From positions 310,001 to 374,000 of the forward strand of contig NZ_WNXZ01000003.1 in the NCBI RefSeq assembly GCF_009733845.1: a stretch of DNA of 64,000 nucleotides. Direction: 5' to 3'. The position numbers and the translations under genes are program-made. Each line of letters opens with the position of its first letter. Position 1 is the first letter of the stretch. A model generated the notes under the pieces. It was not told where the DNA came from and ran no database searches. It was given only the letters and a program-made list of their open reading frames with translations. The stretch comes from Pseudactinotalea terrae. GTDB lineage: Bacteria; Actinomycetota; Actinomycetes; Actinomycetales; Beutenbergiaceae. Positions 53,414 through 63,438 of the stretch are shown one piece after another.

Positions 53414-54315
53414 GCACGCCCACTCTCCACGACGCCACCCCCAACGCCGAGGCCGCCGGCCTGGCGACGCAGGAGAACGCGCTCGGCGAGTTCTGGTACC
53501 GCTTCTCACGCAACCGGGCCGCCGTCGTCTGCCTCTTCGTGGTGATCGTCGTGATCGCAGCAGCGCTGCTGGCCCCGCTGATCTCCCCGTACGACCCGAT
53601 GAGTGGCGTGGGTGCGGCACAGCAGCCGCCCGGCAGCCCCGGGCACCTGCTGGGCACCGACCACCTCGGTCGCGACATGTTCTCGCAGGTGATCCACGGT
53701 GCGCGGGTCTCGCTGATGGTCGGGTTCGTGGTCGCCGCGTTCGCCACCGTGCTCGGGGTGCTCATCGGCGCCCTCGCCGGCTACTACGGCGGCTGGGTCG
53801 ACAACGTCCTCATGAGGGTCACCGAGTTCTTCCAAACCCTGCCCCGACTGGTGCTGGCGCTGATCATCGTGGCGCTCTTCGGCAGCGGTCTGACCAAGCT
53901 CATCCTGGTCGTGGCTATCCTGTCCTGGCCGCAGACGGCACGCGTCGTCCGCACCGGGTTCCGGACGCTGCGCTCAGCGGCCTTCGTCGACGCGGCACGG
54001 GTGAGTGGCGTGCCGTCGTGGCGCATCATCGCCACCGAGATCCTGCCGAACGTCCTCGCACCTGTCGTGGTGGTGGCCTCGCTCGACGTCGCCTCGGCCA
54101 TCCTCACCGAGGCGTCCTTGAGCTTCTTCGGCCTGGGGGACCCCAACGTGGTCTCGTGGGGCGGGATGCTGCAGCAGGCGCAGCAGTACCTGCGGTCGGC
54201 ATGGTGGATGGCCGTCTTCCCCGGGATCGCGATCGCCGTGCTGGTGCTCACGTTCAACGTGCTCGGTGACGGTCTCAACGACGCACTCAACCCGCGACTG
54301 AAGGACAAGGACTGA
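53410..54315 (+). CDS. Peptide-type ABC transporter permease (DppC-like)
   Basis: A 301-residue permease with the N-terminal OppC-type helix (RNRAAVVCLFVVIVVIAAALLAP), then LLGTDHLGRDMFSQVIHGARVSL and the ATPase-contact loop FVDAARVSGVPSWRIIATEILPN. GTG 53410 is fixed by the overlap with dppB; the open frame upstream of it is inside dppB. The stop shares bases with the next ATG (TGATG). Confidence 0.94.
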   Translation: MSTPTLHDATPNAEAAGLATQENALGEFWYRFSRNRAAVVCLFVVIVVIAAALLAPLISPYDPMSGVGAAQQPPGSPGHLLGTDHLGRDMFSQVIHGARVSLMVGFVVAAFATVLGVLIGALAGYYGGWVDNVLMRVTEFFQTLPRLVLALIIVALFGSGLTKLILVVAILSWPQTARVVRTGFRTLRSAAFVDAARVSGVPSWRIIATEILPNVLAPVVVVASLDVASAILTEASLSFFGLGDPNVVSWGGMLQQAQQYLRSAWWMAVFPGIAIAVLVLTFNVLGDGLNDALNPRLKDKD

Positions 54316-55388
54316 TGGACACCAGCGCTACCGGGCTCCTCGACGTCCGGGACCTGTCGGTCGCCGTACGGTCTCGGCGGGGCCCCATCGGACTCGTGGA
54401 CCGGGTCAGCCTGTCCATCGGACGAGGAGAGATCGTCGGTCTGGTCGGTGAGTCCGGCTGCGGCAAGTCCATGACCGCGGCCGCCATCGGCCGGCTGTTC
54501 CCCACGACGGCGGCACGCATCACCGGCGGAGAGGTGATGCTCGAGGGCACCGGTGACCTCACGAACCTGAGCGACCGGCAGTTCCGCAAGATCCGCGGCG
54601 CCAGGATCGGGATGATCTTCCAAGATCCTTCGACCTACCTCGACCCCTTGATGACTATCGGCAGGCAGGTGGGCGAAGCGCTGCAGGCGCACGGCTACGA
54701 GGGGTCGCGCGAGGACCGCGTCGCGGAGCTGCTCGCGATGATGGGACTGCCCGACGCCGCCCAGCTCTCGACGCGTTACCCGCACGAGCTCTCCGGAGGG
54801 CAGCGTCAGCGCGTGCTGATCGCCGCAGCACTCGCGGGCGAGCCGGACCTGCTCATTGCAGACGAGCCGTCTACCGCCCTGGACGTCACCGTGCAAGCAG
54901 AGATCCTTGTGCTGCTGCGTGAGCTTCGGGACGACCTTGGCCTCAGCATCCTCATGATCACGCACGACCTCGGTGTGGTAGCGCAGATGTGCGACCGCGT
55001 GTACGTCATGTACGCCGGGCGCGTCGTCGAGGAGCGCGACGTGTACGAGATCTTCAAAGATCCTCGGCACCCGTACACGCTGGGACTGCTCGCGGGGACG
55101 CTCTCACCGGAGGTCCGCGACCAGGAGCTGTTCGCGATCCCCGGCCGAGTCCCGGATCCTCGGGCGATGCCGGAGGGCTGCCGATTCCATCCTCGGTGCC
55201 CCCTCGCGGTGCAGGAGTGTCGCGAGAAGGAGCCACCCAAGCAACCGTTGGGGGAGGGCTTCAGCGCGTGCTGGAAGTACGACGACCCCCGGCTGCCGCG
55301 AGCATGGCAGCTGGCCGAGGAGCACGTGCTTCCCGTCGGGTTCGAGGGCATCCCGGCGACGTCCGACGACGAGGTGAGCGAGCCATGA
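54315..55388 (+). CDS. Peptide-type ABC transporter ATP-binding protein (DppD-like)
   Basis: A 357-residue ATPase. Walker A is GESGCGKSM (46-54), signature [15 protein letters not shown], Walker [14 protein letters not shown], and the C-terminal OppD extension has the Cys pattern [15 protein letters not shown] that can bind an Fe-S cluster. It works with the next ATPase as a heterodimer. The stop overlaps the next ATG by ATGA. Confidence 0.94.
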   Translation: MDTSATGLLDVRDLSVAVRSRRGPIGLVDRVSLSIGRGEIVGLVGESGCGKSMTAAAIGRLFPTTAARITGGEVMLEGTGDLTNLSDRQFRKIRGARIGMIFQDPSTYLDPLMTIGRQVGEALQAHGYEGSREDRVAELLAMMGLPDAAQLSTRYPHELSGGQRQRVLIAAALAGEPDLLIADEPSTALDVTVQAEILVLLRELRDDLGLSILMITHDLGVVAQMCDRVYVMYAGRVVEERDVYEIFKDPRHPYTLGLLAGTLSPEVRDQELFAIPGRVPDPRAMPEGCRFHPRCPLAVQECREKEPPKQPLGEGFSACWKYDDPRLPRAWQLAEEHVLPVGFEGIPATSDDEVSEP

Positions 55389-56410
55389 GCGCCGATCAGG
55401 CCGACGACCGGTTGGTCGCCGAGGATGTCTACCGCAGCTTCAAGGTCACCTCGAAGGGGCGCAAAGCGGTGCTCACCGCCGTCAACGGGGTGTCGTTGAG
55501 CATCAGCCCGTCGGAGACCGTGGCGCTGGTGGGCGAGTCCGGGTCGGGGAAGTCAACCCTCGGCCGCATGATGTTGGGCCTGGATCAGCCCACGGAAGGT
55601 CGGGTGCTCTACCAGGGTAGGGACGTCAATGCGCTCGACCGCGCGCAGTGGCGCGACTTCCGCCGCGAGGTGCAGGTCATCTTCCAGGACACCGGGTCCT
55701 CGCTCAATCCCCGGCGCTCGATCGGTGACTCAGTCGAGATGCCCTTGCTCTACAACCTCGGGCTGGATCGTCGGGAGGCACGGGCCCGCGTGGCCGACCT
55801 TCTCGATACCGTCGGTCTTCCTCCCGACACCTTCATCAATCGCAGCCCCCTGGAGCTCTCCGGTGGTCAGCGTCAGCGCGTCTCGATCGCGCGTGCCATG
55901 GCCTCGGAGCCGCGCTTCATCGTCGCGGACGAAGCCGTGTCGGCGCTCGACGTCTCCGTGCGCGCCCAGGTCCTCAAGGTGATGAAGGAGATCCAGCACA
56001 GCCGGCAGCTCTCCTACCTGTTCATCACGCACGACCTCGGGGTGGTGCGCGCGATCGCCGACCGGGTCGTGGTGATGTACCTGGGCGAGATCGTGGAGTC
56101 CGGACCGGCGTCGATTGTTCTCGAGCAGCCATCGCACCCGTACACCCGCAGCCTGCTGGCCGCGGCACCTCGGCCGGACCCCACCATGCGGACGCTGGCC
56201 CGGGCACAGGTGAAGGGCGAGATCCCCTCGCCGATCGAACCTCCTCTCGGCTGCCGGTTCCACACGCGGTGCCCGATCGCACGGGACGTCTGCGCCACCA
56301 CGGTGCCTGCCGCCGTCGACTTCGGAGACGGCTCGCTCGCGGCCTGTCACTTCGCCGACGAGGTCCGCAGCGGCGCCGGGCCGTGGACCGCCGAGGAGCG
56401 ATCGGCATGA
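55385..56410 (+). CDS. Peptide-type ABC transporter ATP-binding protein (DppF-like)
   Basis: A 341-residue ATPase with Walker [10 protein letters not shown], signature [15 protein letters not shown], Walker [14 protein letters not shown] and the C-terminal [15 protein letters not shown] pattern. Start ATG 55385 overlaps dppD by ATGA. Its end overlaps the amidohydrolase ATG by ATGA. Confidence 0.94.
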   Translation: MSADQADDRLVAEDVYRSFKVTSKGRKAVLTAVNGVSLSISPSETVALVGESGSGKSTLGRMMLGLDQPTEGRVLYQGRDVNALDRAQWRDFRREVQVIFQDTGSSLNPRRSIGDSVEMPLLYNLGLDRREARARVADLLDTVGLPPDTFINRSPLELSGGQRQRVSIARAMASEPRFIVADEAVSALDVSVRAQVLKVMKEIQHSRQLSYLFITHDLGVVRAIADRVVVMYLGEIVESGPASIVLEQPSHPYTRSLLAAAPRPDPTMRTLARAQVKGEIPSPIEPPLGCRFHTRCPIARDVCATTVPAAVDFGDGSLAACHFADEVRSGAGPWTAEERSA

Positions 56411-57678
56411 GGGACGAGCTCGTCCGGCTGCGCCGCGAGATTCACAGGCATGCCGAGCTGCCGTTCCTGGAGGTGGCGACGGCAGCGCTGATCCTGCGCG
56501 AGCTCGAGGGTCTGCCGGTCCAGATCCGCACCGGTGCCGCAGCGATGACGATCGACGGCGTCGTCGACTACCCCTCGGTCGAGCAACGGGCGGAGGCGGC
56601 GGCCGCCGCCGTCGCCGCAGGGTTCGACGAGACCACGCTGACGGCGCTCGCCGAGAACGGAACCGCCGTCGTCGTCGACATCCCCGGAGCCCGACCCGGC
56701 CCCACGTGGGCCCTCCGGTTCGACATCGACGGGCTCCCGATCGTCGAGTCGACCTCGCCCGTGCACCTGCCTGCACGTGCGGGATTCGCTTCCCAGACGG
56801 GCGCGATGCACGCCTGCGGTCATGACGGGCACACGGCGATCGGGCTGCAGCTCGCTCGCCAGCTGGTCGACGGCGACTTCCCCGGGCACGTGAGGATGCT
56901 GTTCCAGCCTGCCGAGGAGGGTTCCCGCGGCGCGGCCGCGATGATCCCCGCAGGCGTCCTCGACGGCGTCGACCGCTTCCTCGCGCTGCATCTCGGCCAC
57001 AGCCTGCCCGCCGGCCTTGCCGTGGGCACCGGCGTCGGCGTGCAGGCCACCACCAAGTTCCGGGTGACGTTCACCGGCATCGAGGCGCACGCCGCCGGTG
57101 CGCCGCAGGAGGGGCGCAACGCGGTGGCTGCCGCCGCAACGGCGATCCTGCACATCCTCGCGCTGCCGAGGTCGAGCAAGGCCGCCACGAACGCGAACGT
57201 GGGCACGATCGCCGGGGGGAGCGCGACCAACATCGTGCCGTCATCCTGCGTGATCACCGGCGAGGTCCGCTCCGACGACGGCGCGACCTGTGAGGACCTC
57301 CTGGAGCGAGTACGGGGCGTCATCGATGGAGCGGCGCGCACCTGGGGTGTGGAGTCCGAGCTGGTCGTCACGGCATCGGCGACGACGCTGCATCCCGACG
57401 ACGTGCTCGTCGACGAGGTGGTCGCCGTGGCGAGGAGACTCTTCGGTGACGCCGGGGTGAGGCGTACCGCGACGATGTCTGCCAGCGACGACGCGACGAT
57501 CCTCGCCCGTGAGGTCCAACGCGCGGGCGGCCTCGCGACCTACGTGATGGTCGGCGGTGCCAACGAGCACCCGCACCACCACCCGTTGTTCGACATCGAT
57601 GAGGACTGCCTCGTCCCGGCCGTGCGATGGTTGGAGGAGGTCATTCGCTCAGCGGATGACCACAGCCTTCATGACTGA
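56407..57678 (+). CDS. M20D-family amidohydrolase (AbgB/hippurate hydrolase-like)
   Basis: A 423-residue metallohydrolase distinct from the one at 23886. Metal ligands are in ACGHDGHTAIG, FQPAEEGSRG, LHLGH and near the C-terminus HPHHHPLFDIDE. An insertion of about 35 residues (VDYPSVEQRAEAAAAAVAAG) lies before the first catalytic strand. It hydrolyses an amide, for example an N-acyl or aminobenzoyl amino acid; co-transcription with the importer suggests it acts on the imported compound. Confidence 0.88.
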   Translation: MRDELVRLRREIHRHAELPFLEVATAALILRELEGLPVQIRTGAAAMTIDGVVDYPSVEQRAEAAAAAVAAGFDETTLTALAENGTAVVVDIPGARPGPTWALRFDIDGLPIVESTSPVHLPARAGFASQTGAMHACGHDGHTAIGLQLARQLVDGDFPGHVRMLFQPAEEGSRGAAAMIPAGVLDGVDRFLALHLGHSLPAGLAVGTGVGVQATTKFRVTFTGIEAHAAGAPQEGRNAVAAAATAILHILALPRSSKAATNANVGTIAGGSATNIVPSSCVITGEVRSDDGATCEDLLERVRGVIDGAARTWGVESELVVTASATTLHPDDVLVDEVVAVARRLFGDAGVRRTATMSASDDATILAREVQRAGGLATYVMVGGANEHPHHHPLFDIDEDCLVPAVRWLEEVIRSADDHSLHD

Positions 57679-58888
57679 GTCGCAGCCCAGGCTGCGGAGC
57701 CTGCTCGGATCTCTGCTGCTGCTGATCCTCGTGGGGCTCAACCTCCGCCTCACCCTCGCAGGCTTTACGCCGCTCGTGCCGCTGATCCAGGCGGAGTCTG
57801 CGGTGTCCAGCTCCGTGCTCGGGCTCGCCACCGGGGTGGCGGTCGTGATGTTCGGTCTGATGGCGCCCCTCACACCGATGCTGGTGCTGCGGTTCGGCCC
57901 GGACCGTGTCCTGACCTTGGGACTGTTCGCCATCTGCGTCGGGACGGGTGTGCGGTTCGTCTCGATCTTCGCCGGCATGATCCTCATCGGCGCGGGTATC
58001 GGCCTGATGAACGTGGTCCTGCCCGCGATCGTCAAGCGGGACTTCCCGGCACGCATGGCGGTCGCGACCGCCGTCTACACCTCGGCGCTCAACGTGGGCT
58101 CAGCGGCGGCCGCGACCGGGGTGGTTCCGCTCGCCGAGGCTGTCGGCGGCTGGCGTGTCGCAGCCGCGATCACCGGAGTCCCGGCAGTCGTGGCCCTCAT
58201 CGTCTGGGTCGTGCTGCGCGGGCGGACCACCCGGACGGCGCCTGCGCCGGCTCGACTGGGTGGGGCTCTCCTGCGCAGCGGGCTCGCATGGCAGGTCACT
58301 GCCTTCATGGCCCTGCAGTCGTTGCTGTACTACTTCGTGCTGGCCTGGCTCCCGACGATCTATCTCGATGCCGGGCTCTCGCACTCCCGTGCGGCGGCCG
58401 TGCTGGCGATCGCTCAGGTGGGGCAGCTCGTGGGCTGCATCGCCACACCGGTGCTGATCAAGCACCGCACCGACCTGCGCGCCATCTGCAGCGGCTTCGC
58501 GATCGTGACGCTGCTGGCGTTCCTCGGGTTCGTGACCGTTCCGATGGCTTCGCCGTTCGGGTTCGCGTTCGTGCTGGGGATCGGGCAGGGCGGTGCGCTC
58601 GTCTGCGCCTTGCTGCTGATCGGGGTGCGGACGCCGGACGCGCGGACCGCAGGCAGCCTGTCCGGGATGGCACAGAGCGTCGGCTACGTCGTCGCCGCGA
58701 CCGGCCCACCGGTGGCCGGGCTGATCTTCGACAGGACCGGAAGCTGGAGCACGCCATTGTTGATCATGTGCGTCCTGTGCGTGATCGAGGCAGTCGTGGG
58801 TGTGCTCGCAGGCCGCGACCGTGTGGTCCCTTCGATCATCCCGATCGAAGGATTCGGAACGAAGCGCGCTCGAGTGGGGGAGATCTAA
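57656..58888 (+). CDS. MFS transporter (CynX/NimT-like)
   Basis: A 410-residue permease with 12 predicted helices. The start LLLLILVGLNLRLTLAGFTPLVPLI is characteristic of the CynX/NimT group (cyanate, nitroimidazole and related transporters). ATG 57656 overlaps the upstream gene by 23 bp, with GGAGGAGG rather far upstream; ATG 57671 is an alternative five codons on. It may import or export a product of the operon. Confidence 0.87.
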   Translation: MTTAFMTESQPRLRSLLGSLLLLILVGLNLRLTLAGFTPLVPLIQAESAVSSSVLGLATGVAVVMFGLMAPLTPMLVLRFGPDRVLTLGLFAICVGTGVRFVSIFAGMILIGAGIGLMNVVLPAIVKRDFPARMAVATAVYTSALNVGSAAAATGVVPLAEAVGGWRVAAAITGVPAVVALIVWVVLRGRTTRTAPAPARLGGALLRSGLAWQVTAFMALQSLLYYFVLAWLPTIYLDAGLSHSRAAAVLAIAQVGQLVGCIATPVLIKHRTDLRAICSGFAIVTLLAFLGFVTVPMASPFGFAFVLGIGQGGALVCALLLIGVRTPDARTAGSLSGMAQSVGYVVAATGPPVAGLIFDRTGSWSTPLLIMCVLCVIEAVVGVLAGRDRVVPSIIPIEGFGTKRARVGEI

Positions 58889-58890
58889 CG

Positions 58891-59562
58891 ATGTCGGAAC
58901 AGCTGCAGCTCCAGACCTACACGGAGCAGGCCTACCGCAGGCTTCGGCGCATGATCCTGGGAGGGGAGATCGCCCAGGGAACGAAGCTGACCGTACGGGT
59001 GCTCGCGGAACGGCTCGGGCTCTCGCCGACCCCGATCAAGTCCGCACTGATGGGGCTCGAGCGCGAGGGGTACATCGTGAGCTCGGCGCACCGAGGGTTC
59101 TCGGTCCCTCGGGTGCGGCCCTGCGACGTGGCCGATGCGTTCGAGTTGCTGGAGATCCTAGAGGTCTACGCCGCGCAGAAGCTTGCCCGCTCACCCGAGC
59201 GGGAGTCGGTGCTGCAGCGCCTCGACGCCCACATTGAGGCACCGGAGGACCTCCAGGGAGATGCCGAGGACCGCTGGCGGATGACCTTTCACCGCCTGGT
59301 CTGGGAAGGATGCGGGAACGCCAAGCTGGTCCAGGTCGCCGAGAACCTTCGTGGGCTCATCCTCATCGCGTCCGGTGGTGTGCTCGACATGCCCGGTCAC
59401 CACGAGTCCGCGCACGCGGAGCACGCGCAGATGGTCGAGGCCATGCGCGACGGCGACGTGGACCTGGTGACAGGGCTGCAGCGCGTGCACTCCCAGAACC
59501 TTGCCCGCGCGGTGAAGGACCGCCTCTTCGGTGACGCCGACAACCTGCGTGAGGTCGACTGA
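58891..59562 (+). CDS. GntR-family (FCD) transcriptional regulator
   Basis: A 223-residue regulator. Residues 8-75 are the winged helix (TEQAYRRLRRMILGGEIAQG, then RVLAERLGLSPTPIKSALMGLEREGYI). The helical FCD domain follows, with metal-site-type residues in WRMTFHRLVWEGCGN and ESAHAEHAQMVEAM. FCD regulators sense carboxylic acids or sugars. It lies two bases after the MFS stop in the middle of the operon, and probably binds the palindrome at 50460-50484. Confidence 0.9.
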   Translation: MSEQLQLQTYTEQAYRRLRRMILGGEIAQGTKLTVRVLAERLGLSPTPIKSALMGLEREGYIVSSAHRGFSVPRVRPCDVADAFELLEILEVYAAQKLARSPERESVLQRLDAHIEAPEDLQGDAEDRWRMTFHRLVWEGCGNAKLVQVAENLRGLILIASGGVLDMPGHHESAHAEHAQMVEAMRDGDVDLVTGLQRVHSQNLARAVKDRLFGDADNLREVD

Positions 59563-59564
59563 CG

Positions 59565-60530
59565 ATGCTGGCTGCCGTGGTCCGCGACTATGACGCGGGG
59601 GTTCAGCTCGAGAAGCTGCCCGACCCGGTCCCGTCGGGCGACGCCGTGGTCGTGGACGTGCTAGGAGCTGGGATCTGCCACACCGACCTCCACCTGCTGC
59701 AGTGGCGCAATCGTGAGCTGCCGTTGATCATGGGTCACGAGATCGCGGGGACCGTGCCCGGCTACGGACCGGTGCTCGTCCATCAGTCCTGGGGCTGCGG
59801 CCATTGCCGATCGTGTCGGCGCGGCGAGGAACAGCTCTGCTCCGACGTGACCGAGGCTGGCTTCGAGCGTCCCGGCGGCTACGCCGAGAAGGTGCTCGTG
59901 CCGCACCCGCGGTACCTGATCCCCCTCGGGGAGCTCGACCCGCGCCGAGCAGCACCCCTGACCGACGCGGCGGCGACGAGCTACCGCGCCGTTCGGCGGG
60001 CCGCTCCGTGGCTCTCGAGCGAGCAGGACCGAGCCGTGGTCATCGGCGCCGGTGCGCTGGGCCAGTTCGCCATCCAGTTCCTGCGGCTCCTCACCCCGGC
60101 CCACGTGATCGCCGTCGATCTGTCCGAGGACAAGCGCGCCGATGCGCTCGTGCTCGGCGCGCACGAGGCGGTGACGGCGAAGGAGCTGGGCGGACGCCGG
60201 GCCGAGGTCGTCCTCGACCTCGTGACCGAGGACGACACGCTCGCCCTCGCCGCGGCGCTGGTCGAGCCTGGCGGCATGATCATGCGGATCGGCTCCGGCA
60301 ACGGCTCGTTGCCGTTCGGCCGCGGCGTGGTGCCGCCAGAGGTCACGTTCATGTCCGCGCGCGGCGGCTCGCTGGCCGATGTCACGGAGGTCGTCGAGCT
60401 TGCGCGCGCCGGCCGACTGCGCTGGGAGACCGAGGAGATCCCGCTGACCGACGTCGTCGGCGCGCTGGACCGGCTCGCTCGCGGCGACGTCCAGGGTCGG
60501 CTAATCCTCACGCCAGGGGGCCCCGCATGA
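59565..60530 (+). CDS. Zinc-dependent medium-chain dehydrogenase
   Basis: A 321-residue MDR-family enzyme, slightly short. Catalytic zinc ligands are Cys38 (AGICHTDLH), His58 and Glu59 (MGHEIAG). Four structural-zinc cysteines lie in CGHCRSCRRGEEQLC (78, 81, 84, 92). The NAD(P) loop is VIGAGALGQFAIQFLR. It oxidises an alcohol or polyol; the substrate is unknown. It follows the regulator after two bases. Confidence 0.9.
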   Translation: MLAAVVRDYDAGVQLEKLPDPVPSGDAVVVDVLGAGICHTDLHLLQWRNRELPLIMGHEIAGTVPGYGPVLVHQSWGCGHCRSCRRGEEQLCSDVTEAGFERPGGYAEKVLVPHPRYLIPLGELDPRRAAPLTDAAATSYRAVRRAAPWLSSEQDRAVVIGAGALGQFAIQFLRLLTPAHVIAVDLSEDKRADALVLGAHEAVTAKELGGRRAEVVLDLVTEDDTLALAAALVEPGGMIMRIGSGNGSLPFGRGVVPPEVTFMSARGGSLADVTEVVELARAGRLRWETEEIPLTDVVGALDRLARGDVQGRLILTPGGPA

Positions 60531-61342
60531 CCGGGTCGCTGCGCCGATTCGGAGACGTGACGCTCAACGTCGCCGATGAAGGTGACGGTGCGCCGATCGT
60601 GCTGCTCCACGGCTGGTCCTACGACCTGCACCTGTGGGACACACTGACGCCACGGCTCCTCGAGGAAGGCTGGCGCGTGATCCGCGTCGACCTGCGCGGG
60701 CACGGCCGATCACCCGCCGCCGGTCCCTATTCGTTCACGCAACTGTCCCACGACGTCGAGGCCGTGCTGGCGGAGATGACCGCGCAGCGACCGGTGCTGC
60801 TGGGGCTGTCGTTGGGTGGCTTCCTGAGCATGCGGCACGCGATCGAGCACCCGACCGTGATCCGGGGGGTCGTGCTGGCGGACACCTGGACCACCCCCAT
60901 CCCCTCCGACGCCGAGATGGCCGCCACCCTGCCGGAGTCGGCACGGGATCCGGCAGCGCTCGCGCAGTGGTGGAGCGACCGGCGTGGCGGCGACGCGGTG
61001 GTGGCCGCCGACCCCACGCTGCGTGCCGCGCGCGATCGATTCGCGCAGCTCGACGCCGACGGGCTGCGGCACGCCATCGCCGCGTGCGCCGAGCGCGAGC
61101 CGGTGACCGAGGTCGAGCTGGCCTCGATCATGGTGCCCGCGCTGGTGATCGCGGGCGAGCACGACCGGCTGTTCACGCCCTCGATGCACGCCTCGATGGC
61201 CGAGGCGATCCCCGACGCGCGCCTGCACGTCATTCCCGACGCCGGTCACATCTCCGTGTCCGACGCCCCCGACGAGTTCATCCGGGCCGTGCTCGCGTTC
61301 CTCGCGGCCCTGCCGAGTCCCGACCAGGAGGAGATCCCATGA
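60527..61342 (+). CDS. Alpha/beta-fold hydrolase
   Basis: A 271-residue alpha/beta hydrolase. The oxyanion segment is LLHGWSYDLHLW, the nucleophile Ser95 lies in LLGLSLGGFL, the acid in AGEHDRLF and the His in DAGHISV. It cleaves an ester, lactone or similar bond. ATG 60527 overlaps the dehydrogenase stop by ATGA, and the end overlaps the next gene in the same way. Confidence 0.9.
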   Translation: MTGSLRRFGDVTLNVADEGDGAPIVLLHGWSYDLHLWDTLTPRLLEEGWRVIRVDLRGHGRSPAAGPYSFTQLSHDVEAVLAEMTAQRPVLLGLSLGGFLSMRHAIEHPTVIRGVVLADTWTTPIPSDAEMAATLPESARDPAALAQWWSDRRGGDAVVAADPTLRAARDRFAQLDADGLRHAIAACAEREPVTEVELASIMVPALVIAGEHDRLFTPSMHASMAEAIPDARLHVIPDAGHISVSDAPDEFIRAVLAFLAALPSPDQEEIP

Positions 61343-62469
61343 CCATCTCGCCCGCCTATGCCGAGTACCTGCGCAGGATGCCCAAGGTGGACCTGCACGT
61401 CCACCTGACGGGAACCGTGCGCCCGGAGACGTTCGCCGAGATCATCGAGCGGGAAGGCGTCGAGCTGCCGGAGCCACCGCTGGAGGTCTTCGCCAAGATC
61501 AACTCGCGCGCCAAGGATCTGAGCATCTACCGCGACGCGGTGCTGCCGGTTCCCACCGGACCGGGGGACGACGAACCGGAGCCGTCCTACAGCCTGTTCC
61601 AGGTGTTCGAGTGGCTCACCGCCGCCATCACCACGCCCGCCGACTACGAGCGCATCGCGTACGAGGCCTGCGAAGACGCAGCGACGCTGTCCAACGTCCG
61701 CCACGTCGAGTACTTCTTCGAGCCGGCGCCCTGGGCCGGGTTCGGCTACGCGGCGGCCATCGACGCCTGCATCGCCGGGCTGAAGGCCGGCGAGCGTGAC
61801 TTCGGGCTTAGTGCGCGGCTGGCGATCGGCATCGACCGCAGCCAGTCCGGCGAGGCTGCCCTGGAGCGGGTCCGCGCCGTTGTCGAGAATCCGCGTGACT
61901 ACGTGATCGGGATCGGGCTGGACAACCTCGAGACCGTGGGTCCGCCCGAGCAGTTCATCGAGGCCTACCAGCTCGCCAAGGAGCACGGCCTGCGCCGCAC
62001 CGCGCACTCATCCGAGCACTCGCCGAGCGCGCAGAACACCATCACCTGTCTGGACGACCTCGCGTGCGACCGCATCGATCACGGGTACTTCGTGCTGCAG
62101 GACGAGGCGGTGATCGAGCGGTGCCGGGACGAGCAGGTCCCCTTCACGTGCATCTTCACCACCTCCCGGCGGGCCTGGCGGCCCTGGCGCCGGGCCAGCG
62201 TGCGCGAGATGGTGGCGCGCGGCCTCAAGGTCACGATCGCCTCCGACGACCCGGGCATGTTCCCGACGACGCTCGCGCAGGAGTACCTGATCGCCGCGCA
62301 GGAGGTCGGCTTCGACAGGAAGACCATGCGTGAGCTGTGCCTGAACGGCGTCGACGCGTGCTGGCTCGAGGAGGACGAGAAGGCCGCCTTGCGGGCCGAG
62401 TTCGTCGGGGCGCTCGACGCGCTCGAGGCCGAGCTCTTCGCCGACGAGACCGCAGGTGAGCATGCCTGA
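61339..62469 (+). CDS. Adenosine deaminase-like aminohydrolase with a variant HxxE motif
   Basis: A 376-residue TIM-barrel enzyme of the ADA family, paralogous to add at 45882. Zinc ligands are His20 and His22 (DLHVHLTG), then His in RRTAHSSEHSPS where the usual HAGE reads HSSE, and the Asp pair in TIASDDPGMF. DRIDHGYFV carries the catalytic His. All catalytic residues are kept, but the motif around the Glu and the 40-residue insert near residue 60 differ, suggesting a different substrate such as a modified purine nucleoside or base. Confidence 0.87.
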   Translation: MTISPAYAEYLRRMPKVDLHVHLTGTVRPETFAEIIEREGVELPEPPLEVFAKINSRAKDLSIYRDAVLPVPTGPGDDEPEPSYSLFQVFEWLTAAITTPADYERIAYEACEDAATLSNVRHVEYFFEPAPWAGFGYAAAIDACIAGLKAGERDFGLSARLAIGIDRSQSGEAALERVRAVVENPRDYVIGIGLDNLETVGPPEQFIEAYQLAKEHGLRRTAHSSEHSPSAQNTITCLDDLACDRIDHGYFVLQDEAVIERCRDEQVPFTCIFTTSRRAWRPWRRASVREMVARGLKVTIASDDPGMFPTTLAQEYLIAAQEVGFDRKTMRELCLNGVDACWLEEDEKAALRAEFVGALDALEAELFADETAGEHA

Positions 62470-63406
62470 GGTGCGCCCGGTCGTCGTGGACTGCGACCCG
62501 GGACTCGACGACGCCGTCGCGCTGGCGATGGTCGTTGCGTCACCCGAACTCGACCTCATCGGGGTGACCACGCTCGCCGGCAACGCCTCGCTCGCCCACA
62601 CCACCGCCAACGCCGGTGCTCTGCTCGAGCTGCTCGGGCTTCCCGCCGAGCTGCCGTTCCACACCGGGCACGCAGGCCCGCTCGCGCGGGTCCAGCGTGA
62701 GCCCGACGAGCCGATCCACGGTCCCGGCGGCATGGGGGACATCGAGCTGCCCGCGCCGCGGCAGCCCCGACCGGGTCACGCCGTCGACTGGCTCGCCGAG
62801 ACGATCCGCGAGCGGCCGGGCGAGGTCACGATCATCGCGATCGGTCCGCTGACCAACGTGGCCGGGCTACTGCTCCACCACCCCGACGTGGCGCCGCTGA
62901 TCGGTGACGTCGTCGTCATGGGGGGTGCCGCGTTCGTGCAAGGCAACCTGACAGCGCGTGCCGAGTTCAACTTCCACGCCGATCCCGAGGCCGCACGCTA
63001 CGTGGCGGAGTCCGGCGTGCCGCTGCGGATCGTGCCGCTCGATGTCACACGCCGCGCCCTGGTCACAGGTGAGGACATCGATCGACTGCGCGCGGCGGGC
63101 GGCATCGCCGCGCTCATGGGGGACATGCTCGCCTATCTGGCACGCGGCTTCGAGCGGCGGCACGGGATACGGGCATGCGCCGTCCACGACGCGCTCGCGG
63201 TCGCTGCGCTGCTCGAGCCCGAGCTGATGGTGTGGGAGCACGCGGCCATCACCGTCGAGTGCTCAGGCGAGTTCACGCGCGGCGAGCTCATCGTCGACAC
63301 CCACGGCCGGCTCGGCCGCGAGCCGAGCGCGGCGGTCGCCACCGGCATCGATGCCGAGAGGTTCCGAACCCTCATGCATAGGCGGCTCACCGCCGTCAGT
63401 CACTGA
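62462..63406 (+). CDS. Nucleoside hydrolase (IU-type)
   Basis: A 314-residue inosine-uridine-preferring-type nucleoside hydrolase that splits N-glycosidic bonds of ribonucleosides with water. The calcium site is the N-terminal DCDPGLDDAVAL; GPLTNVAGLL, VVVMGGA and AEFNFHADPEAA are the other conserved stretches, and the C-terminal Asp is in VHDALAV. ATG 62462 or GTG 62456 both overlap the previous stop; AGGT just upstream favours 62462. Confidence 0.92.
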   Translation: MPEVRPVVVDCDPGLDDAVALAMVVASPELDLIGVTTLAGNASLAHTTANAGALLELLGLPAELPFHTGHAGPLARVQREPDEPIHGPGGMGDIELPAPRQPRPGHAVDWLAETIRERPGEVTIIAIGPLTNVAGLLLHHPDVAPLIGDVVVMGGAAFVQGNLTARAEFNFHADPEAARYVAESGVPLRIVPLDVTRRALVTGEDIDRLRAAGGIAALMGDMLAYLARGFERRHGIRACAVHDALAVAALLEPELMVWEHAAITVECSGEFTRGELIVDTHGRLGREPSAAVATGIDAERFRTLMHRRLTAVSH

Positions 63407-63438
63407 TCGACCACCCGAACGGACCTGGAGAAGAGAAC

